Assembly (NCBI RefSeq): GCF_014648775.1
Contig: NZ_BMRT01000009.1
Coordinates: 186,001 to 250,000 of the forward strand
Direction of reading: 5' to 3'
DNA: 64,000 nt
Source: Streptomyces abikoensis
GTDB lineage: Bacteria > Actinomycetota > Actinomycetes > Streptomycetales > Streptomycetaceae
In this document: in pieces, positions 41,674 to 50,189 of the stretch
How positions within the stretch are numbered: the first letter of the stretch is position 1
How the letters are laid out: the number at the start of each line of letters is the position of its first letter
Notes under the pieces: generated by a model
Seen by the model: the letters and a program-made list of their open reading frames with translations, nothing else
What the model was told of the DNA's origin: nothing
The model's database searches: none
Made by a program: the position numbers and the translations under genes

Positions 41674-44607
41674 ATGGCTGAATTCATGGCAATCGGAACG
41701 AGCGCGCCGGAAGCGCCCGAGGGGCTGTGCTTCTCCGTTCTGGGCCCGCTGCGGGCCTGGCGGAGCGGGGCCGAACTGCCGCTCGGACCACCGCAGCAGC
41801 GCGCCATGCTGGGCATGCTGCTGCTGAGCGGGGGCCGGACGGTCTCCGCCGACCGGCTCATCGACGCCCTGTGGGGCGAGGAGCAGCCGCACTCGGCCCT
41901 CGGCACGGTGCGCACCTACGCCTACCGGCTGCGCCGGGTGCTCGGCGCGGACGTCCTGACCTCCGAGTCCGGCGGCTACCGGCTGCGCGTCGCCGCCGAC
42001 CGCGTGGACGCCACCCGGTGCGAGGAGCTCGCCGCCGAGGCCGCCGCCCGTCGCGCCGACGGCGACGCGGAGGGCGCCCTGCGCCTCCTGGAGCGGGCCC
42101 TGGACCTGTGGCGCGGCGACGCGCTGCTCGCCCTCCCCGGCCCGTACGCCGAGCGGCAGCGCACCCGGTGGAACGAGCGCAAGGTCGAACTGCTGGAGAA
42201 TCGGCTGGAGATCGACCTCGAACAGGGGCGCCACCGCGAGGTCGTCGAGGAGCTCGCCGGGCTCACCGCCGCGTACCCGCTGCGCGAGCGCTTCGCCGAG
42301 CTGCGGATGACCGCCCTGTGCCGGTCCGGCCGGCAGGCCGACGCGCTCAAGGCGTACGACGAGGCGCGCCGGGTGCTGGCGGAGGAGGTCGGGGTCGACC
42401 CCGGACCGGCCCTGCGCGAGCTCCACCGGCGCGTGCTCGCCGCCGACCCGGACCTGGTGCCCGCCGTCCCGGCGCCGCGCACGCCCGACACCCGGCCCCT
42501 CGACGGCCGGCGGCCGGCCCGCGCGGAGGCGGCACCCGCCCCCTGGCCGCTGGCGCCCCGGCAACTGCCCTTCACCGCGTCCGACTTCACCGGCCGCGAG
42601 GCCGAGACGGCCACCGTGTCCGAGGCGCTGCTGCGGCCCGACGGCATGCCCGTGGTGGCGATATCCGGCCTCGGCGGCGTCGGCAAGACGGAGCTCGCCG
42701 TGCGCACCGCGCACCGACTGGCCGACGCGTTCCCCGACGGCCAGCTCTACGCCGTCCTGCACGACGACGACGGACGGCCCACCCCGCCCGAGGAGATCCT
42801 GGAGGGCTTCCTGCGCGCCCTCGGGGTGCCCGCCCAGGCGGTGCCCGCCGGGCTCACCGAGCGGACGGACCTCTTCCGTTCGGCGGTGGCGGGCCGCCGG
42901 GTGCTGATCGTGCTCGACAACGCCCGCAACACCGAGCAGATACGCCCGCTGCTGCCCGGCGGCCACGGCTGCGCGGTCCTGGTCACCAGCCGCACCCGGC
43001 TCGACCCGCTTCCCGGCATGCGCTTCGTCGCCCTCGGCGTGCTCACGCCCGAGGAGTCCCTCGAACTCTTCACCCGCGTCGTCGGCGCGGACCGGGTCGA
43101 CGCCGAAGCGGAAGCCGCGCGCCGCGGCGTGGCGGCCTGCGGCCACCTCCCGCTCGCCATCCGCCTCCTCGCCTCCCGGCTCGCCTGCCGGCCCGCCTGG
43201 CGGATCGGCGGCGTCGTCGAGCAGTTGGAGGACGAGCACGACCGGCGCCGCCTGGACGTCCTGCGCTCCGGCACCGTCGACGTGGAGACCGCCTTCCGCT
43301 TCAGCTACGAGCAGCTGGACGCCGCGCAGGCCCGCGCCTTCCGCCTGCTGGCCGCGCTCCGGCTCCCGAACCTCCCGCTGGACGCCGTCGCCGCCGTCCT
43401 CGAACTGCCCCGCTACGAGGCCGAGGACCTCGCCGAATCACTGGTGGACTGCTCCCTGCTGGAGACGCCCGCCCCCGAGCGCTACGGCTACCACGACCTG
43501 CTGTCCGCCTTCGCCCAGAAGCTGTGCGGCCCGGAAGGGGAGCCGGAGCACGTCCGCGCGGCGCTCGGCCGGGTGGTCCGCCGCTACCACGGCGACCCCG
43601 GTATCGACCCCTGCGACGTCGCCGCCGTGCTCCAGCGGTACGCCGAGGGGACGCCCACCGCCGGACCGGAGCTCGGGGCCGCCGCCGAGCTGCTGCTCGA
43701 CAGCACCCTCCGGCACGACTGCGGCCACGCCACCCGCCGGCTCGGCCGGGCCGCCCTCGCCCTCCTCGGCGCCGCCCTCGCCGACGGCGACCCGGCCGTC
43801 GAGGCGCGCGTCCGCCTCGCCCTCGGCCGGCTGCTCCTGGAGATGGGCACCGCCACCACCCCCGCCCTCGCCGAACTGATCGCCGCCCGCGACCTGTGCG
43901 TCCGCCACGCCCTGCCGCCCGTCGTCCACGCCCACGCGCACAGCGCGCTGGGCGCCTGCTTCGCCCGGGCCGGCCGGCACGAGGACGCCGCCGACGCCTT
44001 CCGGGCCGCCGCCACCCTCCACGACGCCCTCGGCTCGACCGCCGCCGTCGTCCCCGAACTCCTGGGCCTCGCCCGGTCCCTGGCCACCGGGGGCCGCGCC
44101 GACGCCGCCGGGAACGCCGCCGCCACGGCCCGCGCCCTGTGCCGCACCCTGAACGACAGCGGCCTGGAGGCCCTCGCCCTGAGCACCCTCGGCACCCTCG
44201 CCGAGGAGCGCGGCGACCTCGACGGGGCCGCCGGCCACTTCCGCGGCGCCCTCGCCCTGCTGCGTCCCGAGGAGCTCCGCCGCACCGGCCGCACCCTGAT
44301 GAGCCTCACCCGCGTCCTGCGCGCCGCCGGCCGCGCCGCCGAGGCTGCGGACGCCGCCGCCCGTGCCGTGGACGCCTTCACGGCCGACGGCGACCAGTAC
44401 GGCGCGGGCCTCGCCCTCGCCGAACTCGGCCACGCCACCGCCCGCCTCCCCGACCCCGACACCGCCCGGCTGCACTGGTCGGAGGCGCACGCGGTGCTCG
44501 CCCGCATCGGCGCCCCGGAGGCCCGCACCCTGCGCGAGCTCAGCGGCGACCTCGACCGCTCGGTGCGCACGGAGCCCTGGCCGTCGTGGACCCCGGTGCG
44601 GGGGTGA
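41674..44607 (+). CDS. AfsR/SARP-family regulator with NB-ARC and TPR domains
   Basis: About 977 residues from ATG 41674 (ATG 41686 and a longer GTG are alternatives). The SARP winged HTH is at about 10-100 (SVLGPLRAWRSGAELPLGPP, LLLSGGRTVSADRLIDALWG), and a BTAD at about 105-255 (RLLERALDLWRGDALLAL). The NB-ARC ATPase has the P-loop ISGLGGVGKTELAV and a Walker B-like RRVLIVLDNARN. TPR-like helical repeats fill the last 300 residues. SARP proteins activate antibiotic clusters from direct repeats near -35. The divergent Ser/Thr kinase suggests an AfsK/AfsR-like phosphorylation pair. Confidence 0.93.
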   Translation: MAEFMAIGTSAPEAPEGLCFSVLGPLRAWRSGAELPLGPPQQRAMLGMLLLSGGRTVSADRLIDALWGEEQPHSALGTVRTYAYRLRRVLGADVLTSESGGYRLRVAADRVDATRCEELAAEAAARRADGDAEGALRLLERALDLWRGDALLALPGPYAERQRTRWNERKVELLENRLEIDLEQGRHREVVEELAGLTAAYPLRERFAELRMTALCRSGRQADALKAYDEARRVLAEEVGVDPGPALRELHRRVLAADPDLVPAVPAPRTPDTRPLDGRRPARAEAAPAPWPLAPRQLPFTASDFTGREAETATVSEALLRPDGMPVVAISGLGGVGKTELAVRTAHRLADAFPDGQLYAVLHDDDGRPTPPEEILEGFLRALGVPAQAVPAGLTERTDLFRSAVAGRRVLIVLDNARNTEQIRPLLPGGHGCAVLVTSRTRLDPLPGMRFVALGVLTPEESLELFTRVVGADRVDAEAEAARRGVAACGHLPLAIRLLASRLACRPAWRIGGVVEQLEDEHDRRRLDVLRSGTVDVETAFRFSYEQLDAAQARAFRLLAALRLPNLPLDAVAAVLELPRYEAEDLAESLVDCSLLETPAPERYGYHDLLSAFAQKLCGPEGEPEHVRAALGRVVRRYHGDPGIDPCDVAAVLQRYAEGTPTAGPELGAAAELLLDSTLRHDCGHATRRLGRAALALLGAALADGDPAVEARVRLALGRLLLEMGTATTPALAELIAARDLCVRHALPPVVHAHAHSALGACFARAGRHEDAADAFRAAATLHDALGSTAAVVPELLGLARSLATGGRADAAGNAAATARALCRTLNDSGLEALALSTLGTLAEERGDLDGAAGHFRGALALLRPEELRRTGRTLMSLTRVLRAAGRAAEAADAAARAVDAFTADGDQYGAGLALAELGHATARLPDPDTARLHWSEAHAVLARIGAPEARTLRELSGDLDRSVRTEPWPSWTPVRG

Positions 44608-44613
44608 GCGGAA

Positions 44614-44682
44614 AACGACGAACCCCCAGGCCGACGGCCTGGGGGTTCGGTACAGAGCGGGCGACGGGAATCGAACTCGCGC
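44614..44682 (-). repeat. Displaced tRNA-Gly 3' end plus terminator (attachment-site copy)
   Basis: 53 bp (44614-44666) are identical to 48420-48472, followed after one mismatch by 15 more identical bases. The copy includes the tRNA terminator hairpin, the 3' acceptor strand and the T-arm, but only a diverged remnant of the anticodon region and no 5' half, so it is not a tRNA gene. It marks one end of the segment that carries the arsenic genes. Confidence 0.85.
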
Positions 44683-44777
44683 CCCGAGCTGGGGAATCAC
44701 GGGCGCTCGCAACGCTCTCATGCGTCTGACCTGCGGCGATGGAAGGTTTGTGCGGTCGCAGGACAGCGGCGCCCGCG

Positions 44778-45065
44778 TCAGTGGCGTTCCTCCTCTTCCC
44801 GCTCCTCCGCCTCCTCCTCTTCCATGAAGCAGATGCCGTCATGGGTGAGCGAGACGGTGGCGGGTGTGCTGTGCGAGGTCCAGTCGACAGCGATCAGGCC
44901 CGCGTCCGCCAGGTAGGCGCAGGCGGCCGAAAGGTCCTCGTCGGGCATGGGCAGCCGGTCCCGGAGCGCTGCCCCGCTGACCTCCGGACGATTGAGTTCG
45001 ACGGCCGCGTACAGAGCTTCAAGGACCGCTCTGCGATAGGCCCTGCGTTCACCCAGTGTCGTCAT
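44778..45065 (-). CDS. Small winged-helix-like protein of unknown function
   Basis: 95 residues from ATG 45065. The body (RRAVLEALYAAVELNRPEVS, GAALRDRLPMPDEDLSAACA, YLADAGLIAVDWTS) looks like a winged helix with a following beta hairpin. The end is acidic (EEEEAEEREEEERH). I do not recognise the family. It overlaps the 3' end of the upstream gene by 17 nt, so the two are probably coupled. It lies inside the tRNA-flanked segment. Confidence 0.6.
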   Translation of the reverse strand: MTTLGERRAYRRAVLEALYAAVELNRPEVSGAALRDRLPMPDEDLSAACAYLADAGLIAVDWTSHSTPATVSLTHDGICFMEEEEAEEREEEERH

Positions 45066-45351
45066 GACGTCGCTCTCCGGGCCGCGGTGGACGCGCTTCG
45101 CCCGCCTCGGCGCGGTCGCCGGCCGGCGACCGGCTGGCCGCCAGCCAGGACCGCGCGGGCTCCGCCGGGTGTGCGGTGTCGACGGTGAGGTGAAGCCGGG
45201 TTCCTCCGTCCTGGCCGGCGGGGTAGCTGCGCTGCTCGGTTGAGGAGAAGCAGCGACGGAGCACCTCCGCGACACGACGGCAGACCTCCGGCGTCGCGCC
45301 GACGATACGGACCTCGGCGTGGGCCACGGAGGACGGCTGCTCGTTGTTCAT
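45049..45351 (-). CDS. Small protein of unknown function
   Basis: 100 residues from ATG 45351, with GGGAGG 6 nt upstream. The first 55 residues (AHAEVRIVGATPEVCRRVAE, VLRRCFSSTEQRSYPAGQDG, LHLTVDTA) look like a small alpha/beta domain with strands on either side of a helix; the rest is charged and disordered. Function unknown. It is co-transcribed with the winged-helix-like gene. Confidence 0.6.
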   Translation of the reverse strand: MNNEQPSSVAHAEVRIVGATPEVCRRVAEVLRRCFSSTEQRSYPAGQDGGTRLHLTVDTAHPAEPARSWLAASRSPAGDRAEAGEARPPRPGERRHDDTG

Positions 45352-45554
45352 GGCGTACCTCCCGCGGCGCAGTGCCGCTTTCGGCATGCCCCCTTTGCAT
45401 CGTATGCCCGGGCACGTGTGCTCTGCGCGGCCGACTCGGTCTCCCCACAGGAGGCTCCGGACAGGATGCCCCACGCGCGTGGCCCGCGGCGTAGCGTGGA
45501 GAGCGGCGGACTCGGTATCCGCCGCTCCGTGGACCCGCGACGGGCGGAACGATC

Positions 45555-46037
45555 ATGGCTGACTCCGGTACACCCCCTGCCTCCGGGCTGCCGCCGGGCA
45601 CGCTCAACGAGGACGTCAAGCCGGGGACCGCGCTCCTCCGGTTGGAGACGACGCGATCCCGCGAGGGCATCCTCGACGGAGCGTGGTGGCCGCGGTCGCG
45701 TGACATCGCGACCGAGCTGCCCGCTCTGGTGAGCGCTCTCACCGAGCACCTCGGCCCGATCACCCGCGTCGGGCTGGATGCCACGGCCTGGGACGAGCTT
45801 CCGACCCGGCTGGTCGTCGACGACCGAGTGGTGCACCTCGACTCCTTCCCGGTCGGTGACGACACCGTGCTGATCACCCGGGGCGAACAGGACCACTTCT
45901 CGCTGCTGGTGGTGCCACCGCACGCGACCCCGCAGGCGGCGCGCGCCGCGATGTCCCAGGCCGTCCGGGCCGGCAACGTCACGCAGGCGGCACGGATTCT
46001 CATCAACACCGGAACCGGTCGGAAATCCTCGACCTGA
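45555..46037 (+). CDS. DUF5994 family protein
   Basis: 160 residues. The signature GILDGAWWPRSRDIATELPA, then THR-like strand GPITRVGLDATAWDELP and LLVVPPHATPQAARAAM identify the actinomycete DUF5994 family, usually present in several copies per Streptomyces genome and of unknown function. No signal peptide. It sits in the tRNA-flanked segment. Confidence 0.82.
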   Translation: MADSGTPPASGLPPGTLNEDVKPGTALLRLETTRSREGILDGAWWPRSRDIATELPALVSALTEHLGPITRVGLDATAWDELPTRLVVDDRVVHLDSFPVGDDTVLITRGEQDHFSLLVVPPHATPQAARAAMSQAVRAGNVTQAARILINTGTGRKSST

Positions 46038-46218
46038 CGTCATGCCATGCGAACCCCCGAGTCGCCGGCCGGCCCTCGGAGAAGGCTGCGATGAGCTACC
46101 AGCACTCCGACGGCGAGCGGCAGCAGGAGGTCGCCGCGGGCATCGACGCCAGGGCCCGCGCCCGCCCCCCCCGCGCGTCCGCAGCCAGTGGCCGTTCGGA
46201 GCACGGTGGTGGGTACGG

Positions 46219-46638
46219 TCATGCGCCGGCGTCGAGGCCGAGTTCGGTGAGGAGCTCGCGGACGCGTCGCTCGATCTCGTCGCGGATGGGGCGCACGGCC
46301 TCGACGCCCTGCCCGGCGGGGTCGTCGAGCTTCCAGTCGAGGTAGAGCTTGCCGGGGAAGACGGGGCAGGCGTCGCCGCAGCCCATGGTGATGACGACGT
46401 CGGACGCCTGGACCGCGTCGGTGGTCAGCAGCTTCGGAGTCCGGGCGGAGATGTCGATGCCGACCTCGCGCATCGCCTCGACCACGGCCGGGTTGACCGT
46501 CTCGGCGGGCGCGGAGCCTGCGGAGCGGACTTCGACGTGCCCTCGGCCGAGGTGGGTGAGGAAGGCGGCGCCCATCTGGGAGCGTCCGGCGTTGTGGACG
46601 CACACGAAGAGCACCGAGGGCTTGGCGGAGTCAGACAC
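46219..46638 (-). CDS. arsC: Arsenate reductase, low-molecular-weight phosphatase type
   Basis: 139 residues. The active-site loop is CVHNAGRSQMGAA (C-x5-R-S), with later Cys in MGCGDACPVFPG. It reduces arsenate to arsenite, in actinomycetes with thioredoxin or mycothiol as electron donor. The start overlaps the acr3 stop by 8 nt, so arsR, acr3 and arsC form one operon. Confidence 0.93.
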   Translation of the reverse strand: MSDSAKPSVLFVCVHNAGRSQMGAAFLTHLGRGHVEVRSAGSAPAETVNPAVVEAMREVGIDISARTPKLLTTDAVQASDVVITMGCGDACPVFPGKLYLDWKLDDPAGQGVEAVRPIRDEIERRVRELLTELGLDAGA

Positions 46639-47734
46639 GGGCGGAACCTTCCGGGGCGGTGGCCGGGTGGCCGGTGGGGGACGGCGGGAAGTAGCGGCGG
46701 GCGGCGAGTGCGACGTACACCAGGCCGATCAGGACGGGTACCTCGATCAGCGGGCCGACGACCCCGGCGAGGGCCTGGCCGGAGGAGGCGCCGAAGGTGG
46801 CGATGGCGACCGCGATGGCGAGCTCGAAGTTGTTGCCCGCAGCGGTGAACGCCAGGGTCGTGGCGCGCGGGTGGTCCAGGCCGGCCGCGCGGCCCAGTGC
46901 CATCGATCCGGCCCACATGACGGCGAAGTAGACCAGCAGGGGCAGCGCGATCCGGGCGACGTCGAGAGGCCGGGAAGTGATGGCGTCGCCCTGAAGGGCG
47001 AAGAGCACGACGATGGTGAACAGCAGCCCGTGGAGAGCGAACGGCCCGATGCGGGGGATCAGCTTCGTCTCGTACCAGGTGCGGCCCTTGGTCTTCTCGC
47101 CGAGGCGGCGGGTGAGGTAGCCGGCGGCGAGCGGGATGCCGAGGAAGACCAGCACACTGCGGCCGATCTCCCCCACCGAGATGTGCAGGCCGGTGGTCTG
47201 AAGACCGACCCAGCCGGGCAGGACGGAGAGGTAGAACCAGCCCAGGGCGGAGAACGCGAGGACCTGGAAGACCGAGTTGAGGGCGACGAGGACGGCGGCG
47301 GCTTCGCGGTCGCCGCCGGCGAGGTCGTTCCAGATGATGACCATGGCGATGCAGCGGGCCAGCCCGACGATGACCAGGCCGGTGCGGTACTCGGGCAGGT
47401 CCGGCAGGAACAGCCACGCCAGCGCGAACATCACCGCAGGGCCCAGCACCCAGTTCAACAGCAGCGATGGCACGAGAAGGCGGCGGTCGCGGGTGACGGC
47501 ATCGAGACGGTCGTAGCGGACCTTGGCCAGAACCGGGTACATCATCACCAGCAGGCCGAGCGCGATCGGCAGCGAGACCCCGGTGACGGTCACCTTCGCC
47601 AGCGCATCGCCCAGGCCGGGCACGAGACGGCCCAGGCCGAGGCCGACGCCCATCGCCAGGAGGATCCAGACGGCGAGGTAGCGGTCGAGGAAGGACAGCC
47701 GGGCCGCCACCGGGGCGGTGGTCGTGCGGGTCAC
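46631..47734 (-). CDS. acr3: ACR3-family arsenite efflux transporter
   Basis: 367 residues from GTG 47734, which overlaps the arsR stop (GTGA). About ten TM helices. The conserved Cys of ACR3 is in GLARCIAMVIIWNDLAGGD, and AAGNNFELAIAVAIATFG is the second family signature. It exports arsenite produced by ArsC, using the proton gradient. Confidence 0.95.
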   Translation of the reverse strand: MTRTTTAPVAARLSFLDRYLAVWILLAMGVGLGLGRLVPGLGDALAKVTVTGVSLPIALGLLVMMYPVLAKVRYDRLDAVTRDRRLLVPSLLLNWVLGPAVMFALAWLFLPDLPEYRTGLVIVGLARCIAMVIIWNDLAGGDREAAAVLVALNSVFQVLAFSALGWFYLSVLPGWVGLQTTGLHISVGEIGRSVLVFLGIPLAAGYLTRRLGEKTKGRTWYETKLIPRIGPFALHGLLFTIVVLFALQGDAITSRPLDVARIALPLLVYFAVMWAGSMALGRAAGLDHPRATTLAFTAAGNNFELAIAVAIATFGASSGQALAGVVGPLIEVPVLIGLVYVALAARRYFPPSPTGHPATAPEGSARV

Positions 47735-48126
47735 GATGGGGCCTCTGCCGGCTCGGGCAGGGGCCGGCCGGCGGGGCGGGTGAGGATGCCGGCGAGGCGG
47801 TCGGTCATCTCCGGCAGCAGCCGGTAGTACACCCACGTCCCGCGCCGTTCGGAGGCGATGAGCCCGGCCTCGCGCAGGAGCTTGAGGTGGTGGGAGATCG
47901 TCGGCTGGGACAGGTCGAACGCGGGGGTGAGGTCGCATACGCAGACCTCCCCACCGGCCCGGGAGGCGATCATCGACAGTAGCCGTAGCCGCGCCGGGTC
48001 GCCCAGGGCCTTGAAGACCTTCGCCAGCTCCACCGCCTGATCCTCGGCGAGCGGCGCGGTCAGCAGGCCGGGGCAGCAGCCGCCGGGGCCGTCCTGCCCG
48101 GGCGTCACGGATCCTTGATTCGACAT
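47731..48126 (-). CDS. arsR: ArsR-family arsenic-responsive repressor
   Basis: 131 residues. Winged HTH with GDPARLRLLSMIASRAGG, the metalloid-binding ELCVCDL-type motif here GGEVCVCDLTPAF, and recognition helix DLSQPTISHHLKLLREAGLI. An additional CC pair at GGCCPGLL near the N-terminus could take part in arsenite binding. It should repress its own operon via the palindrome at 48166-48185. Confidence 0.94.
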   Translation of the reverse strand: MSNQGSVTPGQDGPGGCCPGLLTAPLAEDQAVELAKVFKALGDPARLRLLSMIASRAGGEVCVCDLTPAFDLSQPTISHHLKLLREAGLIASERRGTWVYYRLLPEMTDRLAGILTRPAGRPLPEPAEAPS

Positions 48127-48419
48127 GTTTCTATGTTGACGTCTATCGATTCAAGTCGCAAGCTTGTATCGAAGTCGATCGATACAGCACAGCGAGGCTG
48201 GCCAGGACGCTCGCCTGGACCGCCTCGGCGTCTCGGAGAGGCAGGGGATGCCTGCCGCACCGGTGATCAGCCCTCCGGCGACGAGCAGGCGTCGGCTGTC
48301 GCCGGCTGTCGGTGTGGTGCCTGACCTGGAAAGGGTGGTGCCGGTGCGGCGAAGGAGCCCTGCCGTGTCGTCAACTGGGCTTGGGAAAGGCGAATTGGCG
48401 TTCGGCGAGAAGTCTGGAC
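48127..48419. other. Interval between arsR and the tRNA-Gly repeat
   Basis: About 290 bp. Its first 60 bp form the ars promoter/operator region. The remainder carries no convincing gene on either strand; short frames read through the tRNA and terminator and are not credible. It may be decayed sequence of the inserted segment. Confidence 0.5.
48166..48185. promoter_or_regulatory. Candidate ArsR operator
   Basis: Perfect 7-bp arms GTATCGA/TCGATAC separated by 6 bp, 40 bp upstream of the arsR start, in an A/T-richer stretch that also holds CTATCGATTCAAG (from 48143). Position and form fit ArsR/SmtB-type sites. Confidence 0.6.
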
Positions 48420-48488
48420 AACGACGAACCCCCAGGCCGACGGCCTGGGGGTTCGGTACAGAGCGGGCGACGAGAATCGAACTCGCGC
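48420..48488 (-). repeat. tRNA-Gly 3' end copy at the intact tRNA (attachment-site copy)
   Basis: The partner of 44614-44682: 53 identical bp, one mismatch, then 15 identical. It covers the 3' part of the intact tRNA-Gly gene and the terminator after it. The two direct repeats bound a 3.8-kb segment. Confidence 0.85.
48425..48455 (-). terminator. Terminator of tRNA-Gly(CCC)
   Basis: A 14-bp perfect stem CGAACCCCCAGGCC/GGCCTGGGGGTTCG with a 3-nt loop, 7 bp past the tRNA 3' end on the minus strand. The identical hairpin is present at 44619-44649. Confidence 0.85.
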
Positions 48489-48532
48489 TCTGAGCTTGGG
48501 AAGCTCATGTTCTACCATTAAACTACGCCCGC
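48462..48532 (-). tRNA. tRNA-Gly (anticodon CCC)
   Basis: 71 nt fold as a complete cloverleaf on the minus strand: acceptor GCGGGCG/CGCCCGC with discriminator T, a D-arm GTTTAATGGTAGAAC, anticodon stem TGAGC/GCTCA with loop TTCCCAA (anticodon CCC), 4-nt variable region and T-arm GCGAG-TTCGATT-CTCGT. It reads GGG codons. The 3' end is duplicated at 44.6 kb. Confidence 0.93.
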
Positions 48533-48788
48533 GCGAAGGCCCCTCAGGGCCTCGCATCGTCGCACACTCTACCCCATCGAAGGTCTCCGGCGCACTCGCC
48601 CGGGGGCCTTCCTGTCGTGTGAGGGCGCTGTGGGGGCGATGGGGACACCGGCGTGGCGGGCGGGAGTTGGGGCGTACCGTGGGGGGATCGGCAAACGGCG
48701 AGGGGTGTCGGGGTGCCGCGTTCCGGCCGGTCCGAAACATCCCCTAATGTGGCTTTTGTCGTTCACGTACCTGGGGAAAGGGAGCTCT

Positions 48789-48953
48789 ATGGAGCGCACC
48801 GTCGTCCGTTGTGCCGAGGGGCACGTGTTCAGCACCGCTTCGTTCCCGATGCAGAATCTCGGACCCGGCCGGCTGGGCCCCGGACGGCTGCTGCGCTGCC
48901 CCCGCTGCGCGCGGCTGCGGCACTCCGTCCCCGTGGCGCCCGAGAAGAACTGA
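48789..48953 (+). CDS. Small Cys-rich protein, zinc-ribbon-like
   Basis: 54 residues from ATG 48789 (AAGGGAG upstream). MERTVVRCAEGHVFSTASFP begins it, and LLRCPRCARLRHSVPV ends it, giving three Cys and one His in a C-x-x-x-H ... C-x-x-C layout like a half zinc ribbon. Present upstream of dcd. No known function. Confidence 0.72.
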   Translation: MERTVVRCAEGHVFSTASFPMQNLGPGRLGPGRLLRCPRCARLRHSVPVAPEKN

Positions 48954-49051
48954 CGCCCGGCGCGGTCTTCGATCATCGGCCCCTGCCCCGGCCCGTCCGG
49001 GGCCGGGGCCGCGTTGTCAGGTTGTCCGGCTTCTTTGCGTATCCTCGACAC

Positions 49052-49627
49052 GTGCTTCTCTCAGACAAGGACATCCGGGCCGAGATCGACGCCGGCCGTG
49101 TGCGGATCGACCCGTTCGACGAATCGATGGTGCAGCCGTCGAGCATCGATGTGCGGCTTGACCGCTACTTCCGGGTGTTCGAGAACCACCGGTACCCGCA
49201 CATCGACCCCGCGGTCGAGCAGGCGGACCTCACGCGTGAGGTGGTACCGGAGGGCGACGAGGCGTTCATCCTGCATCCGGGCGAGTTCGTGCTGGCCTCG
49301 ACGTACGAGGTGATCACGCTTCCCAACGACGTCGCCTCGCGGCTGGAGGGCAAGTCCAGCCTCGGCCGTCTCGGTCTGCTGACGCACTCGACGGCCGGCT
49401 TCATCGACCCGGGCTTCTCCGGGCACGTGACGCTGGAGCTGTCGAACATGGCCACGCTCCCGATCAAGCTGTGGCCGGGGATGAAGATCGGCCAGCTGTG
49501 CATGTTCCGGCTGACGTCACCCGTCGAGCATCCTTACGGGTCCGCGAAGCACGGTTCCCGCTACCAGGGACAGCGCGGGCCCACGCCCTCGCGGTCCTTC
49601 CAGAATTTCCACCGCACGCAGGTCTGA
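49052..49627 (+). CDS. dcd: dCTP deaminase
   Basis: 191 residues from GTG 49052. It converts dCTP to dUTP (or, in bifunctional forms, directly to dUMP) for thymidylate synthesis. Signatures: LLSDKDIRAEIDAGR, QPSSIDVRLD, the active-site EGKSSLGRLGLLTHSTAGFI with the catalytic Glu further on in HVTLELSN, and QLCMFRL. The trimer-forming C-terminus (GSRYQGQRGPTPSR) is complete. Confidence 0.96.
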   Translation: MLLSDKDIRAEIDAGRVRIDPFDESMVQPSSIDVRLDRYFRVFENHRYPHIDPAVEQADLTREVVPEGDEAFILHPGEFVLASTYEVITLPNDVASRLEGKSSLGRLGLLTHSTAGFIDPGFSGHVTLELSNMATLPIKLWPGMKIGQLCMFRLTSPVEHPYGSAKHGSRYQGQRGPTPSRSFQNFHRTQV

Positions 49628-49671
49628 CCGTCCACAGCCACGACGGTCCAGGGAACAAGGCGAAGAGCAAC

Positions 49672-50169
49672 GTGAGCGAGATCCGCGAGAACCTGACCTA
49701 CCCGATCTTCGGGCAGGCCATCCGTGAGCTGGCACAGACCATCGCGGACGACGGCTACGAGCCGGACATCATCCTGTCCATCGCCCGTGGCGGCGTCTTC
49801 GTCGCCGGCGGTCTGGCCTACGCCCTGGACTGCAAGAACATCCACCTGGTGAACGTCGAGTTCTACACCGGTGTGGGCACCACCCTCGAGATGCCCGTCA
49901 TGCTCTCGCCCGTCCCGAACGCGATCGACTTCTCGAACAAGAAGGTCCTCATCGCGGACGACGTCGCCGACACCGGCAAGACGCTCAAGCTCGTCCACGA
50001 CTTCTGCCTGGAGCACGTCGCCGAGGTGCGCAGCGCGGTCATCTACGAGAAGAGCCACTCGCTCGTGAAGTGCGAGTACGTCTGGAAGAAGACGGACGAG
50101 TGGATCAACTTCCCGTGGTCGGTCGAGCCGCCGGTGGTGCGCCGCGAGGGCCAGGTCCTCGACGCGTAA
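49672..50169 (+). CDS. Phosphoribosyltransferase
   Basis: 165 residues from GTG 49672, 44 bp after dcd. The type I PRTase fold is shown by the PRPP loop VLIADDVADTGKTLKLV and the N-terminal ILSIARGGVFVAGGLAYAL. The C-terminal hood WINFPWS resembles xanthine/guanine-type enzymes. A role in purine or pyrimidine salvage next to dcd is plausible; the base is not certain. Confidence 0.9.
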   Translation: MSEIRENLTYPIFGQAIRELAQTIADDGYEPDIILSIARGGVFVAGGLAYALDCKNIHLVNVEFYTGVGTTLEMPVMLSPVPNAIDFSNKKVLIADDVADTGKTLKLVHDFCLEHVAEVRSAVIYEKSHSLVKCEYVWKKTDEWINFPWSVEPPVVRREGQVLDA

Positions 50170-50189
50170 GGCGTAGCGGTACGTACGGC

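Noticed and set aside
44614..44693. A second tRNA-Gly gene
   Set aside because: Only the 3' end, T-arm and terminator are present. The 5' half cannot fold into a D-arm or acceptor strand.
41727..44729. A 1000-codon plus-strand frame over the AfsR-like gene
   Set aside because: Arg/Pro-rich shadow in the second frame; the true frame shows SARP, P-loop and TPR features.
46038..46218. Possible small gene between DUF5994 and arsC
   Set aside because: Short frames on both strands have no ribosome-binding site and no recognisable motif; it looks like decayed or non-coding sequence.
48267..48740. Minus-strand frame crossing the tRNA-Gly gene
   Set aside because: It reads through the tRNA and its terminator and has no motif; it is not a protein gene.
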